DNA of 46,616 nucleotides. Origin: Candidatus Brocadia sapporoensis (GTDB taxonomy: Bacteria; Planctomycetota; Brocadiia; Brocadiales; Brocadiaceae). Below the pieces are notes generated by a model. The model was not told the DNA's origin, did no database searches, and was given only the letters and a program-made list of their open reading frames with translations. Shown one piece after another: positions 1 to 7,957 of the stretch; within the stretch, counting starts at the first letter, position 1; each line of letters opens with the position of its first letter. The position numbers and the translations under genes are program-made. The stretch spans positions 1-46,616 of the forward strand of contig NZ_MJUW02000080.1 in NCBI RefSeq assembly GCF_001753675.2, read 5' to 3'.

Positions 1-50
1 CGCCCTACACTAAACTCTATGGGGTAAAGTGTCCAACTAATATTGACACA
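1..50. mobile_element. possible insertion-sequence end at the window edge
   Basis: The livG reading frame stops matching its family close to this point. On the minus strand the sequence from about position 50 outward begins TGTGTCAATATTAG and then has TTGGACACTTTACCCC, which resembles the terminal repeats of IS3/IS481-type elements. No transposase is visible because the window ends. An ordinary point mutation plus drift is the alternative. Confidence 0.3.
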
Positions 51-384
51 GAGGGGTGGCATCGGATTGTGCTACGAGGAGATGATCTATCACGGTCAGG
101 CTGCCCCAAATTTTAACATCCTGGAAGAGCCTGCCAATTCCCATCCGGGCGACTTGGTAGTCGGATAGCCCATTCATTTTACGAGAGTTATAGAATATTT
201 CATCCGAATCTGGCCTGATATGGTTAGTTTTCGTAATAAGGTTGAAAAGGGTTGTTTTACCCGCACCGTTAGGGCCGATGAGTCCAACGATTTCTCCTTT
301 TTTTATGGAGAGGCAGACGTTCTTTACCGCCATAATTCCATTAAAAGACTTTGATACCTTATTTAACACTAAAATTTCATCCAT
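37..384 (-). pseudogene. livG: LivG-type ABC transporter ATPase, truncated
   Basis: This is the N-terminal half of the ATP-binding subunit of a branched-chain amino-acid (or related amide/urea) ABC importer. The 115 residues contain a clear Walker A (GPNGAGKTT, about residues 37-45) and the Q-loop segment GRLFQDVKIWGSLTV. The family is normally about 250 residues, so the signature motif, Walker B and switch His are missing. The frame ends in TAG right after the LLVAQ segment, and the last nine residues (SDATPLCQY) do not look like LivG. The start lies 2 nt after the livM stop, so it is the third gene of livH-livM-livG. The truncation probably inactivates the transporter unless another ATPase substitutes. 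Confidence 0.75.
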
Positions 385-386
385 CT

Positions 387-1262
387 TTAAACACTCCCGA
401 GTTCCTTATCTCCCGCGATACCCCAGGGACGAAATCTTGCAAGCAAGATCAGTATCAAGGCATAAATAATCTGTCTGAGGTTATGCGCTATTGAATCAGG
501 CAAACCAACGAAACGGAGGAATTCCGGGATGAGTAACATGAACAATACGCCAACAATAGGGCCTTTAAAATTGCCAGTCCCGCCTATGAGGACAATTGCA
601 AGGATGAATATCGATTCATCAAGGGTGAAGCTGGTGGGATCAATGTATGTTATATAGACGGCGTATAATCCGCCTGCAATTGCTGCGACACCACCGCTGA
701 TTACAAAGGCAAGAATTTTAAATCTGACAACATTCTTTCCCATGGAAACGACCGCTTGTTCTTCTTCCCGTATGGCTTTTAGTACCGTGCAAAAAGGGGA
801 TTTATAAAGGCTATATTTAAAATAGATTACCAGCACTGTTATATTAGTAGTGAATACAAAAAATTCCGGTAACGTATCAACTTTGAAACCGAAAAGGCCT
901 GGCCTTGGAATCCCGACTATTCCATACGGCCCTCTTGTAAGACCAACCCAATTGTAGAGGATGCCAAAGATAATGACCTGAAAGGCAAAAGAGGATATTG
1001 CAAAATAATCTCCCCTGAGTTTTAAAGAAGTATATCCAATGCAAAGGGAAAAGATAGCGGTAATGAATACTGCGAATGCAAGAGATGGAAAGAAATTAAG
1101 CCCGGCATGCATCATGAGGAGAGCGGAAGCGTACGCCCCTAATCCATAAAATGCTGCATGAGACAAGGAAAGAAGTCCGGTATAACCAACAACCAGGTTG
1201 AGGGACAATGCTAATATAGCGTAGATTTCAATCATAATGAGCAGGTGAAATGCGTAATTCAT
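387..1262 (-). CDS. livM: LivM-type ABC transporter permease
   Basis: This is an inner-membrane permease of the branched-chain amino-acid ABC family, 291 residues with about eight to nine hydrophobic segments. Family landmarks are LSLNLVVGYTGLLSLSHAAF near the N terminus, LRGDYFAI in the middle and the coupling-loop stretch LAIVLIGGTGNFKGPIVG. A longer reading with 37 more residues is possible, but the ATG at 1262 overlaps the livH stop as ATGA and begins directly at the conserved domain. That is typical translational coupling. Its ATPase partner downstream is truncated, and no periplasmic binding protein is visible. Confidence 0.88.
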   Translation of the reverse strand: MNYAFHLLIMIEIYAILALSLNLVVGYTGLLSLSHAAFYGLGAYASALLMMHAGLNFFPSLAFAVFITAIFSLCIGYTSLKLRGDYFAISSFAFQVIIFGILYNWVGLTRGPYGIVGIPRPGLFGFKVDTLPEFFVFTTNITVLVIYFKYSLYKSPFCTVLKAIREEEQAVVSMGKNVVRFKILAFVISGGVAAIAGGLYAVYITYIDPTSFTLDESIFILAIVLIGGTGNFKGPIVGVLFMLLIPEFLRFVGLPDSIAHNLRQIIYALILILLARFRPWGIAGDKELGSV

Positions 1263-2131
1263 AGCTCTTCTGCCCTCTTTTTCATCTTCAAAACACCGCC
1301 TGATTGGTAAAGAAAAAATACTATTAAGACGGAAAACGTAACCACACTTTCCCAACGTCCGGAGAAATACCATACCACGAGATTTTGGGACATGCCAATA
1401 AAGAAGGCGCCTGCAATTGTTCCTTCAATCCGCTTAACTCCACCGAGTATTACAGCCGTTACTGCATTAAGTAGCGGCATCATACCCATATAGGGGTCTA
1501 GGCCAACGTCCAGACCAGTTAAAATTGCTGCTATACTGGCAAAGAATGAGCCTATCGCAAAAACAATGAATCGCATCTTTTGTAAATTTACACCACGGAA
1601 TTCCAAAAGGCGTGCATTACAGCCCATTGCCTGGATTGTTTTTCCTATCCTTGTATAGTGCATAAAAAATAGGGAAAGTATGGCCAATATAAGAAACGTG
1701 AAAAATTGTACGACCTGTATTTTCGTAAGAATAATTCCACCAAGATGGACACTAGCTCCAATCTCATATGACAGGAGTTTGGTTTCATTACCAAATATGA
1801 GTGCAATTATATTAATTATTAGTATATAAACACCCAGGGAACTAATTAAATAAATTCCGTGTGAGGCTCTTTTTTCATGTAATGGTTTGTAAACAAGGAA
1901 TTCAATCAAAATACCGGCAACAATAGTCAAGATAATCGCAAGGATTATTGAAATAGCAAATGGTAAGTGCCAGGAAAGTAGGGCGTACAGTAAATAAGCT
2001 GCCACCGTATACACAGCGCCATAGGCAATATGGAAAAAATTGGTTGTGCTGTAGATTACACCAAAACCTATTGCCATGATCGAAATAAGGCTTCCTGTGA
2101 TTATCCCGTTTGCTATAAGTTGAAGTATCAT
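1259..2131 (-). CDS. livH: LivH-type ABC transporter permease
   Basis: This is the partner permease of LivM, 290 residues, with multiple membrane spans and the family pattern GIITGSLISIMAIGFGVIYS at the N terminus. The conserved AVILGGVKRIEGTIAGA loop is thought to contact the ATPase. It is first in the three-gene minus-strand cluster, with a 4-nt overlap into livM. The usual livJ/livK binding-protein gene is not upstream; instead there are about 700 nt of non-coding DNA and tRNA genes. The substrate could be branched-chain amino acids, urea or short amides; the sequence does not decide. Confidence 0.88.
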   Translation of the reverse strand: MILQLIANGIITGSLISIMAIGFGVIYSTTNFFHIAYGAVYTVAAYLLYALLSWHLPFAISIILAIILTIVAGILIEFLVYKPLHEKRASHGIYLISSLGVYILIINIIALIFGNETKLLSYEIGASVHLGGIILTKIQVVQFFTFLILAILSLFFMHYTRIGKTIQAMGCNARLLEFRGVNLQKMRFIVFAIGSFFASIAAILTGLDVGLDPYMGMMPLLNAVTAVILGGVKRIEGTIAGAFFIGMSQNLVVWYFSGRWESVVTFSVLIVFFLYQSGGVLKMKKRAEEL

Positions 2132-2301
2132 AATGTTTTCCTTTTAGGGGGGAATTATAACACGGAGACATAATAATAAATATCCTAAAAATATCCATAA
2201 AATATTTTCCTGTAAAATTTATTGCCTATGGCATCAAGACGAGTCTGATTTTGTAGATGCATTCGTGAATGCCTTTTAATGGGTTTACTGTAATAGTTTA
2301 G

Positions 2302-2384
2302 CACCCCCACCTGACCTCCCCCATCGGGGGGGAGGAAGTGTTTTTCCCCGCCCCTGGCGGGAGGGGATAGGGGAGGGGGGTGGA
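2302..2384. repeat. GC-rich nested palindromic repeat, copy A
   Basis: This is an imperfect long palindrome. The outer arms CACCCCCACC and GGGGGGTGG enclose two inner hairpins, one built on CCTCCCC-GGGGAGG and one on CCCCGCC-GGCGGGAGGGG. It stands out from the AT-rich surroundings. The same plan (ACAC/CACC-CCCCTC...GAGGGG-GGTG) recurs at 3411-3483 and, shorter, at 44035-44078. It is probably a non-autonomous intergenic repeat and lies directly upstream of the antitoxin remnant. Confidence 0.7.
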
Positions 2385-2401
2385 CTGATACAATTTACTT
2401 T

Positions 2402-2614
2402 GGTGAGAAGCAAGAAAATGAACCCGTAAAGGTTACGCAATATATTATCGACGATCATGGACGTAAGGAAGCGGCACTTATTGAGATCGTAGAACTTAAC
2501 CGGCTGGAGGAATTGTTTGAGGACTTATCAGATATAAAATCTATTGAAGACAGGAAAAAGGAGCCTAACGAAGATTACGAAACCTATAACAATAAAAGAA
2601 AGTCACCGTTATAA
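2402..2614 (+). pseudogene. antitoxin-like remnant without a start codon
   Basis: An open frame of 70 codons ends in TAA at 2612-2614. It reads VKVTQYIIDDHGRKEAALIE, then VELNRLEELFEDLSDIKS, and ends with DYETYNNKRKSPL. The pattern of IDEKGRK-type strand, helix and acidic LEDL...D tail resembles small Phd/RelB-like antitoxins seen next to RelE-type toxins. There is no ATG, GTG or TTG at the expected beginning; the frame runs upstream into palindromic repeat A. No toxin follows. It is most likely a decayed antitoxin whose 5' end was lost or separated from its promoter. Family assignment is by pattern only. Confidence 0.5.
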
Positions 2615-2788
2615 GGTAGGTTTTGTTTTTCGTCCTGAGGATAAAAGATGCGCAGCATTTTTCGTGATGCCTGCATCGCGCAATTTTCTAGACGGACGGT
2701 GCTGAGTCAAACTGAAATAAGATAAAATTCTGTGTCAAAGAAAATATGAGGGGAACGTTTTGGGAATAGTTTGAGGATGTTATTTCTT

Positions 2789-2821
2789 TGCAGGTCAAAA
2801 ACACAAAGTCTTTGACCTGCA
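2789..2821 (-). terminator. perfect 11-bp hairpin after the tRNA genes
   Basis: The arms TGCAGGTCAAA and TTTGACCTGCA are perfectly complementary around an 11-nt loop. The hairpin starts about 13 nt beyond the 3' end of tRNA-His on the minus strand, where a terminator or processing signal is expected. There is no clean T-run after the stem, so a processing or rho-assisted site is as likely as an intrinsic terminator. Confidence 0.45.
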
Positions 2822-2833
2822 GGAGATTATTTG

Positions 2834-2909
2834 GGGTGAGCGACGGGATTCGAACCCGCGACCCTTAGAGCCACAGTCTAATGCTCTATCCAACTGAGCT
2901 ACGCTCACC
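2834..2909 (-). tRNA. tRNA-His (GTG)
   Basis: The minus strand folds as a cloverleaf. The acceptor is GGTGAGC/GCTCACC, the D-arm region is TAGCTCAGTTGGATAGAGC, the anticodon stem TTAGA/TCTAA encloses loop CTGTGGC (anticodon GTG), and the T-arm is GCGGGTTCGAATCCCGT. The discriminator base is C, the histidine identity base. The 3' CCA is not encoded (CAA follows). It lies 40 nt downstream of tRNA-Arg on the same strand, probably co-transcribed. Confidence 0.95.
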
Positions 2910-2949
2910 ACAACATTGGACTGTGCAAGATAAACGGAATATTTTCATA

Positions 2950-3026
<77 letters not shown>

Positions 3027-3061
3027 AAATAATTACTATCTTATAAACATAATTTTTTCTA

Positions 3062-3089
3062 TTTATAACAAAATTATGTGTCTTTGCAA
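3062..3089 (-). promoter_or_regulatory. candidate promoter of the tRNA-Arg/tRNA-His unit
   Basis: On the minus strand TTGCAA is followed after 16 nt by TATAAA, placing the transcription start about 28 nt upstream of mature tRNA-Arg. The fit is four or more of six bases in each box, in a position where a promoter is needed. Confidence 0.4.
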
Positions 3090-3410
3090 GAGAAAAAAAC
3101 ATCACCGGCTTGCAAATAAAAGTACAAGGCTATCGATTCCTTTTAAGATAAAGAACTATTACCTGATTTTGTAATGGTTGCGCGTACAGGATTTAAACAA
3201 TGCTTTTTATACGGCACGAATTCTCGTTATCAAAGATGACGTTACAATTATTTGTCATGCACTTTTATGGAACGCATGCTATAATTATTGCATTATCGGG
3301 GGGTGTTATACATTGCCAATATCATTTTTCGTAACCGTTTAGCTTTTTGAAAGGAATTTCCCCCTGCATTTCATATGTACGGTAAGAGACGAAACATCTG
3401 CTGCATTGTG

Positions 3411-3483
3411 ACACATCCCTAAATCCCCTCTTTTTATAGGGGACTCTTGCTCTCCACTCTTAAAAGAGGGGCTGAGGGTGTGT
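3411..3483. repeat. palindromic repeat, copy B
   Basis: The left arm ACACATCCCT...CCCCTCTTTT pairs with the right arm AAAAGAGGGG...AGGGTGTGT around a small internal hairpin. It follows the same architecture as the elements at 2302-2384 and 44035-44078. It lies in the otherwise gene-free 3090-3589 stretch; I see no gene in the rest of that stretch. Confidence 0.65.
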
Positions 3484-3589
3484 TTGATTCGAGCAACCGC
3501 ATTATCTTATATGAAGTGCAACAACTTGAATGTTACCGGGATTTTTCAAAAAACTGAATTGTTGTCTTTTTGTGAAAGGAAGAGAGATT

Positions 3590-3916
3590 ATGTCGAAGGG
3601 AAAATTGCCCCAACAGTATCTCCGGATTAAAGAGAAGCATGAAAAATATTTCAACGCGGTCGAGGAGCTTGGTAAGGTTGTAAAACAGGAAGGCCCTCTG
3701 GATGAAAAGACTGCGCATCTGATTCAACTTGCAGCAGCGGTAACGGCTCATTCAGAAGGCGCCGTACACAGCCATGTAAGACGGGCGCTTGAGATAGGAG
3801 TAACCCCGGAAGCAATACATCATGCAATCCTTCTTCTTACCAGTACCGTTGGATTTCCAACGGTTGTTGCGGCGTTAAGTTGGGCTGAAGATATTATAAA
3901 CAACGAGAAAATGTAA
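3590..3916 (+). CDS. carboxymuconolactone decarboxylase-family protein lacking the CxxC motif
   Basis: This 108-residue all-helical protein belongs to the CMD/AhpD-like family. Its core is LIQLAAAVTAHSEGAVHSHV followed by RRALEIGVTPEAIHHAILL. In AhpD-type members this helix carries CxxC and a following His that reduce peroxiredoxin partners. Here the His (H62) is kept but the Cys positions are S55 and A58, so thiol redox chemistry at that site is not possible. The ATG at 3590 was chosen because GGAAGAGAG lies 5-10 nt upstream; a longer frame from 3530 adds a 20-residue extension without family match. It is probably monocistronic. The function is unknown. Confidence 0.85.
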   Translation: MSKGKLPQQYLRIKEKHEKYFNAVEELGKVVKQEGPLDEKTAHLIQLAAAVTAHSEGAVHSHVRRALEIGVTPEAIHHAILLLTSTVGFPTVVAALSWAEDIINNEKM

Positions 3917-3952
3917 CAATTTATACCTAGCGACATAAGTTTACACCTGCCA

Positions 3953-4014
3953 GTCATTCCGGGATTGACCCGGAATCCAGTATTTTTCTGGATTCCCGCT
4001 TCCGCGGGAATGAC
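3953..4014. repeat. GTCATTCC palindromic intergenic repeat
   Basis: This is a 62-bp imperfect inverted repeat starting GTCATTCC and ending GGAATGAC. Its inner arms are CCGGAATCCAG and CTGGATTCCCG. Such GTCATTCCCGC elements are widespread, MITE-like intergenic repeats in many bacteria. It follows the stop codon of the CMD-family gene by 37 nt and may act as its transcription end. Confidence 0.75.
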
Positions 4015-4045
4015 ATGTTCGTATCTGATTAATGACGCTGTGTAC

Positions 4046-4165
4046 AGCTCTTTGAAAAACCGTGCATTTACGGATAATTCGCACAAAACAAAAAATGCAA
4101 CACGGGTGGTTTGTCTTCCGCCTTACCCGGACTACAAAGGAATAGCGTTGCCTTTTCAAAGAGCT
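4046..4165. repeat. 120-bp element with perfect 13-bp terminal inverted repeats
   Basis: AGCTCTTTGAAAA at 4046-4058 is exactly complementary to TTTTCAAAGAGCT at 4153-4165. The 94 bp between them holds no convincing gene. The layout matches a small MITE, but no flanking target duplication is obvious. The remaining 4166-4474 holds no recognised gene. Confidence 0.4.
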
Positions 4166-4474
4166 GAATGGTTGAGGAAAAATTCAATACTATATAGTAG
4201 GCTGGTGGATACTACGTTTGTGGTGCATGGGGCGAATATGATCTAGTGCAGCATAACCCTCTTGTCGATATGTTTTACACACCGCAACATTGAAAAAATA
4301 AAGCAAATGGTTGATTCAACATTATGAGCAAAGCTCATTTCGGTTAACGAATAAATGTTTGTAAACGAATTCTTGATGGGTAAGATTTTTCAGATTTTTA
4401 CCTTCAGTATCTATAGCGTTCCTATCCGAACTATTATCCTTGCAATTTTTATGAAAGGATGTGTCTTTAACGAT

Positions 4475-6592
4475 ATGAATCCAAATAATGGCAGCGTTCC
4501 GTCTGCGACCCAACCGGACACGAAAGCTTCTCAGAAAAGAAAACCGAATCGCTTGATCCATGAAAAAAGCCCATACCTGCAGCAACATGCATATAATCCT
4601 GTTGACTGGTATCCCTGGGGTGAAGAGGCATTTCAGAAAGCTATCAGGGAAAACAAACCCATCTTCCTTTCTATTGGTTATTCGACCTGCCACTGGTGTC
4701 ACGTCATGGAATCCGAATCTTTTGAGGATGAAGAAGTTGCAAAACTATTGAACGAAAACTTCGTGTCGATTAAGGTTGACCGGGAAGAACGGCCAGATAT
4801 AGATAATGTGTATATGGCCGTTTGCCAGGCCATAACCGGCAGCGGTGGTTGGCCTCTCAATATCTTTTTGACACAGGAGAGAAAGCCATTTTATGCCGGT
4901 ACCTATTTTCCCAAAACGGAACGGTATGGAAACCCCGGGTTTATTGCGATTCTCAAAAAGATTTCCGATTTATGGAAAACCAATGCGGAAAGCACTATTG
5001 CATCGGGCGAACAGGTGACGAAGGTTATACAATCCATGGTCCCCACAACGCCAGGTGGACTTTTAACCAGTGAGATAATGAAGCTTGCCTATGAACAGTT
5101 AAGAGACACCTTTGATAACATTTATGGTGGATTTGGTTCATCACCCAAGTTTCCTACCCCTCATAATTATACTTTTCTCCTTCGGTGGTGGAAACGAAGC
5201 AACACCCCTCCCGCGTTGGATATGGTAGAAAAAACTCTGGAGCGGATGAGCCGGGGTGGCATATACGATCAGTTGGGAGGCGGGTTTCACCGGTATTCTA
5301 CGGACGAATACTGGCTTATCCCTCATTTTGAAAAAATGCTTTACGACCAGGCATTATTAGCCATCGCTTATACTGAGGCATATCAGGCCGCAGGAAAAAC
5401 ATATTATGCTGACATCGTAAAAGACATCTTCCGGTATGTTTTAAGGGATATGACTTCCCCGGACGGTGGCTTTTATTCTGCAGAGGACGCAGACAGCGAA
5501 GGGGTTGAGGGTAAGTATTATGTATGGACTCCTGATGAGATCGTAAAGATTTTAGGTGAAAAAGACGGGAAGATTTTTTGTGATTATTACGACGTCTCCG
5601 ATGAAGGCAATTTTGAAGGAAAGAACATCCTGCATGTTGATAAGCCGTTTGATGCCTTTGCCAAACTGGAGGGCATCAGTCCGGATAAACTCCAGGAAAT
5701 ATTACGTACATCCCGGGAAAAACTTTTTGCCGTTCGGGAGAAGCGCATTCATCCTCACAAAGATGACAAGGTGCTTACCTCATGGAATGGTTTAATGATT
5801 GCTGCGTTTGCCAAAGGTGCACGGGCATTAAACGAACCAGGGTATATACAGCCGGCAGTGCGTGCAGTCAACTTTATTTTGGATACCTTGCGTGATCACA
5901 ACGGATCATTGTTAAGGCGACATCGTCTGGGTGAGTCCGCAATTCCAGGATATCTGGACGACTATGCCTATTTTGTCTGGGGTCTGATTGACCTTTACGA
6001 GGTCACGTTTGAGACAAAATACCTGAAAATGGCATTAGAGATAAACAAGATTATGATTGAAAATTTCTGGGATGAAAAAGGGGGGGGCTTTTTCTTTAGC
6101 GGTAAGAAGAACGAACAACTGATTGCCCAAACTAAAGAAGTTTACGACGGTGCAACTCCTTCTGGAAACTCCGTTGCCTTTCTCAATCTATTTCGTTTGG
6201 GACGGATGACGGGAAATCAGACTCTGGAAAAAATGGCGGAACAAATTATAAAAACCTTTGGAGAAACGATACGACAGTATCCAGCAGGCTATACTCAATT
6301 TCTGTGCGCCTTGGATTTTTCTCTGGGGCCGACAAAAGAGATTGTCATTGCCGGAGAGCCAAATCAGAAAGACACGGAGCAGATACTTACGGCGATAGGA
6401 AAGCGGTTTCTGCCGCGACAGATATTGTTGCTCCGTTCTCAAAAAGACAAAATTCTGGAAGAAATTGCGCCATTCGTGAAAGAACAAAAACCCATCGACA
6501 ACAAAGCCACTGCTTACATCTGTGAAAACTATGCTTGTAAGGCGCCAATTTGTGATATAGATAAAATCATACACCTTTTGGAGGCACCTTAA
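4475..6592 (+). CDS. YyaL/DUF255-type thioredoxin-fold protein
   Basis: This belongs to the DUF255 family (YyaL; SSP411/spermatogenesis-associated protein 20). An N-terminal thioredoxin-like domain is joined to an alpha/alpha six-hairpin, glycosidase-like domain. From the ATG at 4475 it has about 705 residues. The family opening [20 protein letters not shown] is present, and the CHWC redox motif falls at C72/C75. Conserved [10 protein letters not shown] and [11 protein letters not shown] follow, then the (alpha/alpha)6 signature [21 protein letters not shown] frame open from 4355 would add 40 residues with a hydrophobic patch; I chose 4475 because family members start shortly before NRLIHEK. 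A GAAAGGA lies about 16 nt upstream, a long spacing, so the start is uncertain. The cellular role of this family is not established. Confidence 0.85.
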   Translation: MNPNNGSVPSATQPDTKASQKRKPNRLIHEKSPYLQQHAYNPVDWYPWGEEAFQKAIRENKPIFLSIGYSTCHWCHVMESESFEDEEVAKLLNENFVSIKVDREERPDIDNVYMAVCQAITGSGGWPLNIFLTQERKPFYAGTYFPKTERYGNPGFIAILKKISDLWKTNAESTIASGEQVTKVIQSMVPTTPGGLLTSEIMKLAYEQLRDTFDNIYGGFGSSPKFPTPHNYTFLLRWWKRSNTPPALDMVEKTLERMSRGGIYDQLGGGFHRYSTDEYWLIPHFEKMLYDQALLAIAYTEAYQAAGKTYYADIVKDIFRYVLRDMTSPDGGFYSAEDADSEGVEGKYYVWTPDEIVKILGEKDGKIFCDYYDVSDEGNFEGKNILHVDKPFDAFAKLEGISPDKLQEILRTSREKLFAVREKRIHPHKDDKVLTSWNGLMIAAFAKGARALNEPGYIQPAVRAVNFILDTLRDHNGSLLRRHRLGESAIPGYLDDYAYFVWGLIDLYEVTFETKYLKMALEINKIMIENFWDEKGGGFFFSGKKNEQLIAQTKEVYDGATPSGNSVAFLNLFRLGRMTGNQTLEKMAEQIIKTFGETIRQYPAGYTQFLCALDFSLGPTKEIVIAGEPNQKDTEQILTAIGKRFLPRQILLLRSQKDKILEEIAPFVKEQKPIDNKATAYICENYACKAPICDIDKIIHLLEAP

Positions 6593-6611
6593 AACAATTT
6601 GTTTCTCTATC

Positions 6612-7808
6612 ATGAATAGTTATATTGCATTCTACATTGTTACCGTCTCTGCAATTGTCTGGCTCGTATTGCTCTTTATTCCGAAACGCTGGCGCATCTC
6701 TGAACGCTGGGATATCACCGATGAATTACCGGTAATGATTCGACCATTGCCGACGTTGTCCGTCATTATACCAGCGCGGAATGAGAGTTCATCTCTTCCC
6801 ATAACAATGCCTTCCTGGTTAAAACAAAGCTATCCGGACTCAGAAATTATTCTGATAGACGATGAATCGAGTGATGGCACAGCAGAATGTGCCAGGGAAA
6901 TTTCAGCACCGGCAAATGGTAAGGTTCAAGTCCTTGACGGTAGTCCGACTCCATCCGGATGGAGTGGAAAACTCTGGGCACTTGAGCAAGGGGTAAGGAT
7001 TTCATCCGGCGAATGGTTGTTGTTTACCGATGCAGATATTTACCACAACCCGCATCTGTGGCAGGGATTGGTAGCAAAGGCAATAGCAGAGCAACGGGAA
7101 CTAGTTTCATTAATGGTACTCCTGGATACCCGTGGATTTTGGGCGCAATTCCTTATTCCTGCATTTGTTTATTTCTTTCATTTTCTTTATCCTTTTACAG
7201 AAGTAAAAAATATACGGTCCGGAACATCAGCTGCTGCTGGTGGATGTATCCTTGTCTCACGAAAGGCATTGAATGCAATAGGAGGGATAGCCAGCTACTG
7301 CGAAGCATGGATTGACGATATTGCTCTTGCGGTAAGAGTTAAACGAGCCGGTATGCCGATTTCACTTTCATTGACAAAATCGGCAGTCAGTATTCGTCCG
7401 TATTTTAAGCTTCATGAGATTTGGAATATGGTTGCCCGTAACGCTTTTGCGCAGTTGCACTATTCATGGTTTCTATTATTGGGAACGGTAATCGGCTTGT
7501 TTATCTTATTTGTATCTCCCGTAGTTGGGATAGGTATTTCAGCAACAGGTAAAACCGCCATAATGGTACCCTCTGGTATTGCCCTGGTATCCATGTCTTT
7601 TACCTATCTGCCCACCATTCGTTTTTTTAATCTGAACAAGGTGAGGATATTCTCGTTACCCGTTGCAGGCTTTTTGTACCAGGCAATGACCGTATCTTCT
7701 GCCATAAATTTTATTTTGAACCGCCGAGAATGGCGGGGAAGCCGCAGAAAAAAAGACAAACAGAACGAATCTGTAAAAAACAATATGTCTGCGAACAACA
7801 TCTTTTAA
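6612..7808 (+). CDS. hpnB: HpnB-like family 2 glycosyltransferase
   Basis: This is a membrane-associated GT2 enzyme of 398 residues that resembles hopene-associated glycosyltransferase HpnB. One N-terminal membrane segment (about 5-24) precedes the GT-A domain: VIIPARNESS, the nucleotide-binding DDESSDGT (D83-D84), PSGWSGKLWALEQG, the metal-binding DAD (140-142) and WIDDIAL. C-terminal hydrophobic segments follow. PSGWSGKLWAL is typical of the HpnB group. It starts 19 nt after the YyaL-like gene and may share its transcript. No squalene-hopene cyclase or other hpn gene is in the window, so the link to hopanoids rests on similarity alone. Confidence 0.75.
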   Translation: MNSYIAFYIVTVSAIVWLVLLFIPKRWRISERWDITDELPVMIRPLPTLSVIIPARNESSSLPITMPSWLKQSYPDSEIILIDDESSDGTAECAREISAPANGKVQVLDGSPTPSGWSGKLWALEQGVRISSGEWLLFTDADIYHNPHLWQGLVAKAIAEQRELVSLMVLLDTRGFWAQFLIPAFVYFFHFLYPFTEVKNIRSGTSAAAGGCILVSRKALNAIGGIASYCEAWIDDIALAVRVKRAGMPISLSLTKSAVSIRPYFKLHEIWNMVARNAFAQLHYSWFLLLGTVIGLFILFVSPVVGIGISATGKTAIMVPSGIALVSMSFTYLPTIRFFNLNKVRIFSLPVAGFLYQAMTVSSAINFILNRREWRGSRRKKDKQNESVKNNMSANNIF

Positions 7809-7957
7809 GTCGTATAAAATAGCGCAATCCGCCATAATTAAGAGAGAGGGCAAAATTACAGAGCCTGTCATAAAGGTTCATTAAAACGCCAAAGATCAAA
7901 AAATCATTTCAAGAAAACCAGGCCTTCATATCCCGTAAGTCGTTTTTTTGTGGGTAT

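Noticed and set aside
3965-4246. 93-codon frame in the intergenic region after the CMD-family gene
   Set aside because: It runs through the GTCATTCC repeat and the 120-bp inverted-repeat element, and has no family resemblance.
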